The translations under genes and the position numbers were made by a program. Of a DNA stretch of 64,000 nucleotides, positions 32,802 through 44,021 are shown piece by piece. Source of the DNA: Dendrophyllia cribrosa (taxonomy: Eukaryota > Cnidaria > Anthozoa > Scleractinia > Dendrophylliidae); contig JAJLRJ010000011.1 of the NCBI GenBank assembly GCA_024195265.1, forward strand, positions 22,650,212 through 22,714,211, read 5' to 3'. Position 1 is the stretch's first letter. Each line of letters opens with the position of its first letter. Below the pieces are notes generated by a model that saw nothing but the letters and a program-made list of their open reading frames with translations, did no database searches and was not told where the DNA came from.

Positions 32802-33702
32802 TTGTGCTTAGGGTAAGACTTGTGTCGTCGGCGTACATTTTTGGCATAGAGTATAGGGGGCATGCGGGCAGGTCGTTTATATAAACTAAGAACAATAGAG
32901 GTCCCAAGATCGATCCCTGTGGGACACCGCAAATAATGGGGCAATAGTCTGACATATGGCCATTTACAAAGGTTTTCTGTTTACGATTAGTTAGATATGA
33001 CCTAAACCACTTCAAAGTTAAGGAATCCACCCCATAAAGTTGAAGTTTTTGCAGTAAGATCCGGTGATCCACAGTGTCGAAAGCTTTTTTCAGGTCGAGA
33101 AAAAGTACCCCATTTATGAGACCATTGTCTATGTTTAAATACCACTCAATAGTAGCTTCTAGAAGGGCAGTTTGAGTGGAGTGTAGGGGTCTAAAACCAG
33201 ACTGGGTGTCAGCTAAGAGATCGTGCTCTATTAGATACGCATAGAACTGATCGAAAACTATTCTTTCTATCAATTTGTTGATCACAAGCAAAACAGAGAT
33301 CGGCCTGTAGTTGTTGGGGTCACTTTTCCCCCCTTCTTTGTATACGGGCGATACTCTGGCCAGTTTCCACTCGGCATCTGGGAAAATACCAGTAGTGATA
33401 GACAGGTTTATTATATGGGTTAAGGAGGGTGCGACAATAGGTGCCGCCTCCTTTAGTAGGCGACAGGATATCCCATCAAGACCACTAGCCTTATTTAACG
33501 GAAGTAAGTTAATTAGTTTTAGAACAGTATCATTGGTCGTTTCTGTCAAAGTAAAGGTATGTGATACGGAATAAACATAGTCGCTAAAGTCAATATTGGA
33601 TGGAGGAATTTCGCTGGCAAGTGATGGTCCTACATTTGAGAAATGATTATTTAAAGCATCACTTATTTCTCGACGAGAACGAGAGAACGAGAACGTCTCC
33701 AA
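32773..33702 (-). pseudogene. LINE reverse transcriptase, catalytic part
   Basis: A 309-residue frame with the RT motifs in order: NKASGLDGISCRLLKEAAP, WKLARVSPVYKEG with NNYRPISVL, LFLDLKKAFDTVDHRIL (motif A), GVPQGSILGPLLFLVYIND (motif B) and PKMYADDTSL (motif C, catalytic aspartates). The enzyme would prime on nicked target DNA. Upstream coding sequence to about 33960 is in other frames, and the endonuclease region is missing, so the copy cannot move by itself. Confidence 0.9.
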
Positions 33703-33960
33703 TTTTGAGAGCGTTAATTCTAGTTGACTGTGGTGTTTTGGCCATAATAAGATTTATTCCTTTCCAAGAGTTTTAAATATTTCCATAGTTAGCGAAATAT
33801 GTATTATAATAAGAGGATTTACCCAGTTTTATCGCTTCATTCACTTGGTTTTTAACAGATTTATACCTTGACCAGCTGTCATCTATTCTTAGTCTGCAGG
33901 CAATTTTTTTGAGCTTGCCTTCGACATCAATTTTAGCCATGGCGCATAAGCCGGCTTCGA

Positions 33961-34365
33961 TGCCACCAAACGGACGATGTAATCTTAAAACTATAGTGGT
34001 CTTAAAAGAAATACAGGCGCGGAAGATCAGAGGTAACTGAAACTAATCGTTATAATTGATACGTGTACAACAGCATGCGAGAAAACAAACAAGTTGTCCT
34101 TCCGAAAAAACAATGTCAAAACGTAAAGAACTTGGATACGATTATTTCACGTCTACGCTGGCGGTATATTATAATGCTGGGAGTTAAAAAAAGGAAGTTG
34201 GTGTATCTTTCAAACTCTGAGCGCGAACAGCCAAAATCTTAAACGTAAAAAATAAGGGAAGTGATAAGATGGTTATTTTAATTCAACAAGGATATTCAAT
34301 ACTTCAATTACATATTCTCTGACTCGCAATTGCCAGCAAAACCAAGTTTATTTAAATATTAATTT
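33961..34365. other. Intron 3 spacer between the LINE and Ngaro copy 2
   Basis: No gene or clear repeat. It ends at the B2 repeat of the Ngaro element. Confidence 0.4.
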
Positions 34366-34479
34366 AACTCATCAACAATAGATGAGCTTGGCGAATGGTG
34401 CCTCAAAGAATGGTGGAGCGACGAGCAATCTGAGCCGAGCACGTAGGGTATCCATGACAACCCTGTGAGCGGCAACCAC
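34366..34479 (-). repeat. Ngaro split direct repeat B2
   Basis: From aactcatcaacaatagatga to ctgtgagcggcaacca. It matches B1 (34761-34874) in the same orientation, with scattered substitutions. Confidence 0.9.
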
Positions 34480-34573
34480 CAGCCACCAGGCACCGTCACA
34501 CTGAAAAAACAGTGGCAACAAGGCTACTTACCACATACTTACCATGTAAAGAGTGAGGGGGCGGGCCGGGAGT

Positions 34574-34756
34574 AACTTCCGCGAGAACTGTCCGGCAGCG
34601 AAAAACACATGCAGAATGAATTGACATCCGAAGCCGAGCTGTAAACCACGAGGACCTCTGCACAAAGCCTCCGGCCACCCCGCACACCGACCCTAGGGGA
34701 GACTGCTGACCAGCATTGTTTCGCGTTTAACTTAGCCTAAATTACATTTAGCCACA
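34574..34756 (-). repeat. Ngaro split direct repeat A2
   Basis: From aacttccgcgagaactgtcc to ttacatttagccaca. It matches A1 (38501-38637) except for 46 bp (about 34638-34683) absent from A1. Confidence 0.9.
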
Positions 34757-34760
34757 TTTA

Positions 34761-34874
34761 AACTCATCAACAATAGACGAGCTTAGGGAATGGTGCCTGA
34801 AAGGATGGTAGAGCCACGAGCAATCTGAGCCGAGCGCGTAGGGTATCCATGACAACCCTGTGAGCGGCAACCAC
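34761..34874 (-). repeat. Ngaro split direct repeat B1
   Basis: From aactcatcaacaatagacga to gcggcaacca. It sits directly beside A2, as the Ngaro layout requires. Confidence 0.9.
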
Positions 34875-35362
34875 GAATCCCCCGCCCTCCAAGGTGCTTG
34901 GAGAGCGAAGGGCCCGCGAGCAGGGTGGACGAGGCACCAAGACCCCCAAACCTTCCAAGCACCAGCTCCCACGCCCAAACAAAAAACGAGAAAAAACAGG
35001 CACATACCAGACCAAAAGACATAACCGACTCTGCGACAACTAGACGCTAAAGCTGAGAATCTCACCGAAGCCCAGCACGACAACCACAGCTCTACAGGCA
35101 CCAACGATCGCACCACGCCTGACAGCCTTGACACGAAATGGGCCATCACTAAGCGCTACATAAAGAGCAACGACCAGCCATTACACGGGTGAGAACTTCC
35201 ATCGTAACCCAACCCATCCTCACGTATGTTACAAGAAATGACGTGCCACGGAGAACGGACTGACAGCATCTATATGTTAACGAGCAAATGTCAGCCAAAT
35301 CCGTCGTAGGTCACAGAATGTCCCGACAGTCACTGCAGATCCCGATGGATCGGAACTGATGA

Positions 35363-36299
35363 TCATCGAGCTGCTGACGACGATAGCTGCTTAGAAAGCC
35401 GCGATAACGATTTAGCAGGAGTGCGAATGTACGATAAGAACGCCGTGCTCGTCCAACGCCCCAGAGCTTGGATCTGATGGTCCGGGATGCCGTTCCTCGC
35501 AGCTACCGTTGCCGCTCCAATGCGGAAAATGTAGCTGGAAAAATTGCCTTTAATGCCAGCTGACGATAAGATGCCACGTAACCACGATGACAATATGGCA
35601 CGGGATAATGGCCGTCCATCGCGGAACAGAAACAAGGGGCCAGGAGCATCTCCCCTACACGACAAATAAGCCAGCATAGAATGGACTGCACAAAGAGGAT
35701 ACTCGCCTTTGCCTATGTGCACGAAACACCCCTTGCGGAACAGATCTGTTTTAGATGCATTGATTCTGATCCGCAGGCATGAAGGAGACGTATCCGAATC
35801 GACTGCGATATCGGCCACACCCAGATGGACAGCAGGTGAGAAACTAGCAAGATTCGGAATTGTAAACTCAGCAGAGCGCAGGAAACCAAAGTAAGCTAAG
35901 TTACACGCGGCCCAAAACATACCGTGATCCGGAAGACTCAAGTCCAACGCTTGAAACTTTACCACCATGATGTCGTCCGTAACTGGTAAGCGTAATGAAG
36001 AAGCATCACCCTGAGTTCTCTTAATTCCTCTCTTAATTCCAATCAACGAGAGGATCAGGAAAGCCCTGTTCGATATGCAACGAGCGAATTGCCGACAAAT
36101 AAACCTTGATCGTCGAATGTTGAACAGTATTGGCCAGAAAGGTCGCAAAGAGACACAATGTCCACTCGTCAGTAGGACAGGGAGAGCCTGATTGATGAAT
36201 CTTGCCGAGTTGTGAGCAGAAGTCGTAAAACTTCTTCTGGCCAGACACGTATGAGCTGCGCGTGTTTGAAGCCAGCCGTGCACCAAAAAATTGCGACAC
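35363..36299 (-). pseudogene. Tyrosine recombinase of Ngaro copy 2, frameshifted, catalytic His lost
   Basis: The N-terminal part (MSQFFGARLASNTRSSYVSG to SLHIEQGFPDPLVDW) and the C-terminal part are in different frames, joined near 36040-36050. The catalytic part shows Arg in GFLRSAEF, Arg in FRIGAATVAA, Trp in ALGRWTS and Tyr in SYIRTP. The conserved His before FRIGAA is Tyr here (SSYIFRIGAA against KSHSFRIGAA in the other copy). With a shift and a lost catalytic residue, this copy would be inactive. Confidence 0.9.
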
Positions 36300-36306
36300 C
36301 GCGCCT

Positions 36307-36942
36307 CTAAGGAGGAGGGATCAACAACTCCCAGAGCTGATGAAGGACCGGGACCGGATGGAGTTGCGCCTCAGGAGCCAACCGCCTGAATTCCTGCCAA
36401 TGAAAGCGGGAAAGAGCATCAGCAATGTTGTTATGAATGCCGGGAATCTGCTGCGCAGTGAACGTAAAATTAAAGCGAGCGGCTGCTGACAGTAAGTGAC
36501 GCAGGAGCTGCATGATACATGGGACCTTAGACGTCCTGGAAGTAAAAATGTTTGCCACTGCCTCGTTATCCGACCGGAAAAGAACATGTCGTCGACACCA
36601 ACGGGAACTCCACACGTGCGAAGCAACCACCACGGGGAAGAGTTCCTTATAGGCGATGGATTGATGTGACTGCGATGACGCCCAGGCACCACTGAACCAT
36701 TCGTTCTTGAAGTATGCCCCGAAACCCAGGGAGCCTGCAGCATCTGAAGTCACTTCCACGTCAGTGGGGGCCAACATCCCTGGAAACAACCGAAAGCTCA
36801 CCCCGTACCAAGAGGCAAGAAAATCGTGCCACCACTGAATATCTAGCTTGAATTCAGCACTTAAGCGAATGGGGTGGTCACGGGTGCGGAAACAGCAGAG
36901 GAGATCAATCATGCGCCGCAAAAACGTACGTCCAGGCCACAC
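36307..36942 (-). pseudogene. RNase H part of Ngaro copy 2
   Basis: A 211-residue frame with RNase H acidic residues in EVTSDAAGSLGFGAYF, IAYKELFPVV, VLFRSDNEAVANIF and NNIADALSRF. The stretch 36943-37115 links it to the RT (DKCFDPSTRLVVLGIELDS, LESLIGHLHHAAKVVWPG) but contains a TAG. The start Met is internal to the original polyprotein. Confidence 0.88.
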
Positions 36943-37114
36943 TACCTTGGCAGCATGGTGGAGATGGCCGATCAGCGACTCGAGTTGGCGTCTTGTGCAC
37001 TACCGCCACGACTGAATCAACTCCTGTAAAGCAACCAGCTTTTTGGCGGGGGGACGAGCAGACTGTTCCAGCGAGTCTAACTCGATTCCCAACACCACCA
37101 AACGAGTAGACGGG

Positions 37115-37966
37115 TCAAAGCATTTGTCGGGATGAAAGGGGAAGGCCAAGCGAGCTGCAGAGAGCTAGCGAAGTCTGTAAATTCCTGGTGCACTGATCAG
37201 AGCCAGAGGGACCCGCCGTGATAAAATCATCAAGGTAATGCATCAGGTCTGCAACATCGTACCTATTCAAAATTATCCATTGCACCATATTAGCCACTGC
37301 ATTAAAAATATATGGCGCAGAGCGGAGACCGAACGGGAGGGCTAGATCAACAAAGAATTGGCCACGCCACTTCATCCCCAGAAGATACCGATCCTCCGTA
37401 TGAATGGCAATGTTTCGATACGCGGCTTCAACGTCAAACTTCGCCATCATAGCCCCAGGCCCGTGCTTTGCAACCATGCTGATGATCTGGTCGAGTTTAA
37501 CGTAGTGCATGGAAAATTCGTCCGAATTGATACCATCGTTTACGCTGGACCCCAGGGGAGATGACAAATCCACGATGAGGCGCCACTTGCCGGGTTGACC
37601 TTTCTTGGGGATTACCCTAAAACTGCTTATTTGTAAGTTTGGCAATGGGACCGACTGGGAGGGGCCTGCAACCCTGCATCGCGAAACCTCATTAGCAAGG
37701 TAATCATCAATGACCCTACGGTTCTGGGAGGCTGAGGGTTTATTCTTTTTGGCTGCCCGAAGTCTGCGAGCAGGTTGGAATCCCAGACGAAAACCATGCT
37801 GAAGGCCCCCGAGAACATACGCGACTGCCTGTCGATCAGGGTGCCCAGCCAAGTCCAGAGTGAATTGACTAACGTTCAAGGGGGACACCACCGACACTGG
37901 GTGAAAGGCGGGACACCCTAAAAGGCAAGGCGCAAATGAACAACACTTGGTATAGTAAACTAACAC
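37115..37966 (-). pseudogene. Reverse transcriptase part of Ngaro copy 2
   Basis: A 283-residue frame with RT motifs: FRVIPKKGQPGKWRLIVDLS, VNDGI, MMAKFDVEAAYRNIAIH (motif A), LALPFGLRSAPYIFNAVA (motif B) and LMHYLDDFITAG (motif C). It leaves frame after LGLPLSSRQML, and the rest continues in another frame. It is related to, but clearly diverged from, the 6323-8392 RT, so the two elements are different Ngaro lineages. Confidence 0.9.
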
Positions 37967-38153
37967 CCGCTTTTAATACCAGAAAAAAAAGGTCATACAA
38001 GGCTAAATAGAAAACAGACCTCCCTGTATATTAACAGAACTCTAAGTAGCGTCCACAACAAAAACGAAAACAAAACAAACTGAGGCACAGCTACGTAGGG
38101 CGCTAAAAAAACGAATGTTAAGCGAGACGGGAACAGAGTCACCTACAACTAGA

Positions 38154-38462
38154 CTAACGAGCCTGAGAAAATGACAATAAAATAGCTAGACTAACCGATG
38201 TGCTCGTCGACGTACAAGCGATCGATGAAGCTTGCGTATTCAGTCGCTCTGCGGCCAACGCAGCTTGGACAGTTTGGGCGATGAATGTGGCGATCGCTGG
38301 CGAAATTCCCGCATCTAAACTGGAACCAGCGGCCTGCGAATTGGATGGCAAACCTTCGCGCGTACTGCCAGCTAGTGAAGGAACGCCATCCTCGCATTCT
38401 GATGGAACGGGCGGCCGACCAGAAGCCGTTTGCCGACTGTTGCGGGTAGAACGCGAGCCCAT
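38154..38462 (-). pseudogene. gag remnant of Ngaro copy 2
   Basis: ATG at 38462 follows A1 by about 40 bases. The 102-residue frame has a low-complexity, Ser- and Ala-rich sequence (MGSRSTRNSRQTASGRPPVP; ATFIAQTVQAALAAERL). The expected Cys/His cluster near the gag C-terminus is not found, and 37967-38153 has no open frame, so gag is probably internally deleted. Confidence 0.65.
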
Positions 38463-38500
38463 CGTAGAAAACGTAAAACGTCCGAAACTTCAGCGAAAGG

Positions 38501-38637
38501 AACTTCCGCGAGAACTGTCCGGCTGCGAAAAACACATGCAGAATGAATTGACATCCGAAGCCGAACACCGACCCTATGGGAGACTGCTGGCCAGCATTGT
38601 TTCGCGTTTAACTTAGCCTAAATTACATTTAGCCACA
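38501..38637 (-). repeat. Ngaro split direct repeat A1 (5' end of element)
   Basis: From aacttccgcgagaactgtcc to ttacatttagccaca. It is 46 bp shorter than A2 through an internal deletion between ccgaagccga and acaccgaccc. Confidence 0.9.
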
Positions 38638-39299
38638 TCAAAAATGTAATTCAAACACTTGGCTTGTAAAATTCAAATTTATTATTTGTACGCATCTTCC
38701 TCTCTCTCCCGTTCCCAGCCTCGCCTCCTTGGCATTGCCCAAATTACACCCGACATGAGCCAAGTGTACTCAGAGGATGATCAGTGGTTGCCTTCAGGAG
38801 GTAAACATGGCGGTGAAATGGCGGTTGATTACTGATGTTTCACCGTTTGGTCGTGTAAAAAACTCCATTGTATGACTAACATGGATAGCAAAACACAAAG
38901 TTCATACCTTAACCTTATTAATAAGTGACATATATACCAGAAATACGTGTCTCGCAGAACCTCGCGAAGCTCTGGGGAGGGTGCACCGCAAGTCGAAACT
39001 CTCGATTTGCGTATGAGGCTTTTCGCCATTCCACTTCGTCTTCTTTGCAACCAAAAACGTTGGTAAAAGGTTCTTTCGATGGTTCGCGTACCGTTTACCT
39101 TCCGCCATCTTTGTTTACCATGCTCCTATATAGGCTTACATGAAGTAGTACCACATTGTTGCCAGGCAACTGCAGGACACCATCAAGTATATATATAAAT
39201 ATATTTTTCGCTCGAATTCGCGCGGATTAGCTCCCGAGGCACGACAAATTTATTAACCTCGCTACGCTAGGGCCTTGGGCCCTCGCTTGGCGAGGAACA
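38638..39299. other. Intron 3; no gene seen
   Basis: Short open frames on both strands near 38829-39143 have no motif. A GC-rich stretch (about 39225-39300, with gggccttgggccctcgcttg) begins the next repeat. Confidence 0.4.
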
Positions 39300-40075
39300 A
39301 AGCTTGGGGTCAGCGATTTACGGTTTTTATAGTCTCGAAACAACGAGCAAAATTCCAACACGATGAAGCTGTACAAAATATGCGCACAAGGTAAGTCAAG
39401 CTTTAATCGTTCAAAATTGTTTTTTCTCTTTGAAATGAACCAAAAGGCGTTTTAATCAGATTTTCCTTTATCTCTGATGGTTTTAGATCTGTATATGAGT
39501 GAGGATCCTTTAAGGCTTCTTGTTGACGAGTCTTTCAAAATGGGACAAAACTTGGATAGTTTGAAAATTTGGCAAGTTCACACAGCTATAATTATTTTAC
39601 CAGCGAGGTACCGCAAAGTTTCTTTCTGTATTGACATTCTCAATATTACCTTCTTTCCAATTATGTTGTTTTGGTTGAAATAGACTGCCCCACTTTTTCA
39701 AAAATAAAGTTTGAATTTGACCCATTTTCACGTGTTTCATGAAGCAGTGAAATATCGGGTTCGTTTTAGTTTCGCTGTGGGCTTGTTTCACACTCAATGT
39801 TTACAAAAGTCGCTTTGTTAGCTAAATAAGACATAATATCACTGATGGTGGTGTTTGTTTTATAAAGAGTTTGTTAGTTCTTTTAAAATTGATCTTCAAA
39901 GTTATCTTAAACGTAAGCCTCGATATGGGCTGCCACGAGCGTTCGCTCGGGTGAACCGAAAATCTCTTAATAAACGAAAATTTTAAAAGATCCGGACAAG
40001 TGGATTGTGGTTTTAGTATAAGAACATGAAAGTCTTTCAACACACAAGAAATGAGCGAAGTATGTTATTCAAACC
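39300..40075 (-). repeat. Interspersed repeat, copy B (empty site)
   Basis: An inverted match to 29180-30660 that lacks the 620-bp insertion. It shares cgatatgggctgccacgagc, the HSETKTNP-type frame (39597-39797) and the flank ccccaagctttgt. Confidence 0.75.
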
Positions 40076-40230
40076 GGATCGGCCGGACCGCTTTTACGGA
40101 GACTGTCTCTTGATAGATAAGTTTATCCATAGCTGTGATAATCCGATGATCTCATTCCGGAGTGCAGCGCCCTCTTGTAATTTTCCCGCTAAATTTCATC
40201 TGGTATCTCGTATTACAGCCTATTTGCATA

Positions 40231-40399
40231 CAGTCAAACCTCTATTAAGCGGTCACCCTCGTGGAATAGTCAACTGACCGCTTAGTAGAGGTAAGTTTAC
40301 AGTAAATATGGGGAGCGATTTCATTCTGGCGATTTGTTAAGTGACCGCTTAATAAAGGGTGGCCGCTTAATCGAGGGCAGCTTAATAGAGGTTTGACTG
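40231..40399. mobile_element. Tc1/mariner-pogo-type MITE with TA duplication
   Basis: Inverted ends cagtcaaacctctattaagc (left) and its copy gaggtttgactg (right) are flanked by TA at 40229-40230 and 40400-40401. CAGT-starting ends with TA suggest the pogo branch. The interior repeats gaccgcttaa-type phrases. No coding capacity. Confidence 0.88.
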
Positions 40400-40534
40400 T
40401 ATTTTGCTTAAATCATAATCCGGAGCGCATTTCGCATCGTCCACGTTCAGTAGTGCAATAAAATAGCGCATTTCTTGTGGCGGCTTTCCATGTTTCACAC
40501 GGTCGTCTATGTTTTGTTCCAATTTATGACAATT

Positions 40535-41300
40535 TCAAATTTGGCCATCAAAGCCAAAGTGGGAATTTTTGGTTAGCAGAATTGTAGAAAGAACGAGTGA
40601 AATGATTCGCGGCGAAGAAAAAAAAGCCAAATTACGAAAAAATAGCTTATACTCACGAGCATTTATTGCTGATACCAGCTCGTGTTTTAGGTAAATTTCT
40701 GCGGCAACTTCTGTCGTGTTTTCGTTTCTCTGAAAATTCTTCTGGCCTTGTTCGCTCGTTTGTTTCTTCGAAAATGTTCGTTCTTTCCTCTTGTCGCTCT
40801 TTTCGTTTTCCAGATGCTCCAAACTTCGTACGGTTTTTGCCATGTTTTTACCTGTCAATAAGTCATCTAATCGGCGATTGACCTTTCTTGCCTCTTTTTC
40901 GAAATTCGAAATACTTTTCTCTTGTCGTCCCAGAGTGTGACGCACGTAGAAAATAATTATATATCGTGTTTTAGGTCAATTTCCGCGGCAACTTCTGTCG
41001 TGTTTTCTTTTCCATCTCTGAAAATTCTCTTGGCCTTGTTCACTCGTTTGTTTCCCCGAAAATGTTCGCTCGTTTCTCTTGCCGCTCTTTTGGTTTTGCA
41101 GATGCGCCAAACTTCGCACGGTTTTTGCCATGTTTTTACCTGTCAATAATTCCACTAATCGGCGATTGACCTTTCTTGCGAATTTCACATACACGACCAG
41201 TATGTTAGTTGTATATTAATGCACCAAAGTGTGTGAGGCTTTTACGAAATTCAAAATACTTTTCTCGTCAGTGGCGTCCCAGAGTTTGACGCGAATAGAA
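40535..41300 (-). repeat. Tandem duplication of about 300 bp with a shared open frame
   Basis: Units at about 40676-40965 and 40970-41290 match in order: cgtgttttaggt, cggcaacttctgtcgtgttt, ggtttttgccatgtttttac, then cggcgattgacctttcttgc. On the minus strand both read the same words (KVNRRL, LLTGKNMAKTVRSL, ERTFS-KQTSEQGQ-NFQR) in frames of 136 and 72 residues. No known domain. It is probably part of a repeat family; whether it was coding is unresolved. Confidence 0.65.
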
Positions 41301-41601
41301 AAGAATTATATTGTCTAACTTCAAAGTGGATTTACTCAGGAACCAATGAAAATATCGAAAATGCCTGACACACTTGATGTTCACGCTAACACAGTGAAGC
41401 ACACACCGCAAGTTTTGCGTTTGAAGGTTTGCGCGTCCTTACCTATACAATTGCTATTTTCGGAATCTACAATTTATTAGCTTTACAGTGATGTATAGTT
41501 TTCTTGGATTTCTTTGAGAACTGCGCGTCTACGAAAGATTTCCTAGAAGGCATCCTAAAGGGTTGCCAGTATCCTTAATTGCCATTGTAGTAAGAACATA
41601 A

Positions 41602-42388
41602 CTACCTTTTCGCTGTACAAAAATATCCAAATTAATTATTTTCCAGTTTAAACTGCTTCATCGAAGACTAGCAACAAATGACTTTTTAAATAAAATTGGA
41701 ATCAGGAATAATGATATTTGCACTTTCTGTAGTGGAGAGAAAGAAACACTAATTCATTTATTCTGGTACTGTAACGAAACGTCACTTTTCTGGCAGGGTT
41801 TTGGAAAATGGTTCTATGAAAAGTGTTCAACGACAAAAATTGATAATTTATCCTTGGCTATAATACTAGGTCTGAGAACAGATATTCTTTCCCACACACA
41901 ACAATATTTCTACTTTCTTGTTGCCAGATATTTTATCTGGACTTGTAAAATGCAAGAGAAAATCCCAAACATTGAAGGGTTTCCAAGTTTTCTGACATCG
42001 TTCAGCGGTTTTTGAAAAAATAAACAAATAAACAAACCTCTTCAAATCCTTAAATCCTTCATTGTAAAAGCAAGGTTTTTTATGAGCTTTAAAAGAAAAG
42101 ACGAGTGGAACACTACAACTGGTCCTTTAAAATAAATTATTTAAGCTGACGATATACAAGTAATGTAACCAGTGTCGTATTGTAAAAAGTGTAAGTACTG
42201 CATTATAAGTAGTGTGAGTATTGTATTGAGCGTATTGTATATAAGTGGAGCATTGCATTGTAAGTAGTGTGAGGATTGTATTGTACGTGTTGTAAATAGA
42301 GTATCATATTGTAAGTAATGTATTCCTAAGCATTGCATTGTAAGTAGCGTAAATATTATATTATAATAAATAAATTAAAAAAAAAAAA
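41602..42388 (+). mobile_element. 5'-truncated L1-like LINE with 10-bp target duplication
   Basis: aagaacataa flanks it at 41592-41601 and 42389-42398. It reads the ORF2 C-terminus: YKNIQINYF, a one-base shift near 41640, then FKLLHRRLATNDFLNKIGI, a Cys/His cluster (CTFCSGEKETLIHLFWYC) and LFWQGFGKWF, with a stop at 42013-42015. The 3' untranslated part repeats gtaagtagtgtgagtattgt and ends in an A-run (about 42376-42390). Severe 5' truncation, a poly(A) tail and the target duplication are the marks of target-primed reverse transcription. Confidence 0.9.
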
Positions 42389-42398
42389 AAGAACATAA

Positions 42399-43419
42399 TT
42401 TTCTCGATCGTTCCGACAGCAGTTGACGTCTAGATGTCGAGAAAATGTCTAATATGCAAAAATCAAGACTTCATCAGTTCGTTGCTGTGGAAACGCCGAT
42501 GTCAATTAAACCTGCTTTTTTGAGAATAATCGGTGTTAAGTAATCCAGAATCTAATGCCGTATTCACATCAGCACCAAAACATGTTTAAAGTAAACATGT
42601 TTCAACGAAACACGTTTCCCTTAAAGATGTTTGCAATTCCAATGTTCACATTAGTTGTTAATTTTAAAACAAGTCTTACACCTGTTTCGTAAAACAGCAT
42701 TAATTATAGAACCAAGCACAAGCTCGCATGAAATCTAGAGCTCGAATATGCTGTTGCATGATTTTGTGGTTAAATCTCACTTCTAAGTTCTTTGGGAACG
42801 TAGGGCAATGGAATGTTTAACAAGGATCACGACATTCGCGCTAAACGTGTGTCGTCTGGCTGAGATCGAAACTACCTCATAATATAAGGTAGTATTCCGG
42901 CATCACGTTAAGAATAGCAATGTGCCGCCTGATGTGAACACTTTTCACAGTGAGTTTCAATTTTTTTATCAGATCGACTAAACATGTTTCGCCCTGGTAT
43001 GTAGTCAGACAACGAAAGCGAGTGTTCTTTGGAATATAGTGCCCCTCGCATTCTAACAGCTGAAGAACCAATATCCCACGGTGACTCACGTTCATTTTTG
43101 TATTATCGATAGGGTTACGACACTGATGGTAGTGGGAAAATAGGTTCCATATTTACACCACGGAATACGCTTTCGACATTTCTGATTCAAGCAATTTATA
43201 GGACGTATTTCACATGCTGAACCTAGCAAAAAAGCCAACAATCTCTGCGATTAATGCACTGCGTCCCCCCATTACATACTTGGTCCTACTCAAATGAGCG
43301 TATGCCGTAATTAATGGCATATCGGAAAGTGATGTTTGTCATTTTTGTAAACAACAAAACTAGAAACGAACTTTAAACCACTTGTTAGTCCTTTGCATTA
43401 AATAGTTCTCTTTCTGGAA
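42399..43419. other. Intron 3; no gene seen
   Basis: Possible degraded inverted-repeat element: ttcacatcagcaccaaaaca-tgttt at about 42565 and cgactaaacatgtttcgccc at about 42975 look like inverted relatives. No coding support. Confidence 0.35.
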
Positions 43420-43560
43420 TACGTTTCAAGATTGGTGGTTCGAAAAAACGCACGAAAGACTTTTCTTAAAACAAAGTAAAATACTCTTCGGCTATTTTGA
43501 TAAACTACATACCGGCAGGAACTAAACTACTCAATTTTAATAGCGAAATAGTGGACAGTT
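43420..43560 (+). mobile_element. Short L1-like LINE fragment
   Basis: Reads LWNTFQDWWFEKTHERL and on to FGYFDKLHTGR, the same protein end as the minus-strand LINE at 10690-11415 (LWNTFQEWWFEKARERL). DNA similarity continues to actactcaattttaatagc. Confidence 0.75.
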
Positions 43561-43609
43561 CTTCTTTAATGATTTCCTTTCTCTAGTTGTATCATTTTTT
43601 TTTGTAATA

Positions 43610-44000
43610 CCGTAAATCCTCTATTAAGCCCCCCACCTGTCATTAATCCCCACCCCCTCTCTAATAAGCCACCCTTTTTTGTGCAAGAAATTTATTAAGA
43701 CCCCCACTCTTTTAAGCCCCAACTTTCCACTTTTTCCTTCGCAACCAAAACAATAAACGAAAGACTATTACGGGTTCATTTTTACCATATGAATCAAGGC
43801 ACGAATTGACAAACAGTACTCGCGAGCTTTGGGAAAATAGTACTGGTACTTGTACTAAACGACAATCGTAATTACGATAATAATGAATGTCTAACAATTT
43901 ATGACGATATCACGTTTCGTTAAAAGATAATAAGTCCCCCTCTCTATTAACCCCCCCCCCCCCCCCCCCCCCCCTTTCTGTATTAAGCCTCCTTCCCATC
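43610..44000. mobile_element. Member of the CCGTAAATCCTCTATTAAGC MITE family, incomplete
   Basis: It starts TA|ccgtaaatcctctattaagc and shares interior text (caaaacaataaacgaaagac; gtacttgtactaa; ctcgcgagctttg) with the inverted copy at 62578-62910. The expected right terminus is missing; instead direct repeats of tctattaagcc and a C-run of about 30 bases (43949-43974) end it. Confidence 0.7.
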
Positions 44001-44021
44001 AAACGCACAAATAAAACCCGG

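Larger units (their letters stand above)
31822..33960 (-). mobile_element. CR1/L2-like LINE, 5'-truncated and frameshifted
   Basis: Runs from an (acct)n 3' tail at 31822 (plus: gtaggtaggtaggtag) up to about 33960, where coding similarity (RYKSVKNQVNEAIKLGKSSY) fades. It holds the two reverse transcriptase frames described separately and no endonuclease domain. A microsatellite tail in place of poly(A) is usual for CR1/L2-like elements. It lies antisense in intron 3. Confidence 0.85.
34366..38637 (-). mobile_element. Ngaro-type retrotransposon, complete ends, damaged genes
   Basis: On the minus strand the order is A1 (38637-38501), gag, RT, RNase H, tyrosine recombinase, B1 (34874-34761), A2 (34756-34574), B2 (34479-34366). 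This A1-genes-B1-A2-B2 layout is the split direct repeat structure that defines Ngaro-group elements and gives both ends exactly, about 4.27 kb. Every gene is damaged. It sits in intron 3 antisense to the CUB gene. It encodes no SGNH hydrolase, unlike the element at 5-10 kb. Confidence 0.9.

Noticed and set aside
34748..35149. Minus-strand frame of 133 residues rich in Trp, Leu and Ser
   Set aside because: It overlaps the B1 repeat and GC-rich 3' region of the Ngaro element; overlapping frames there are equally open and lack motifs.
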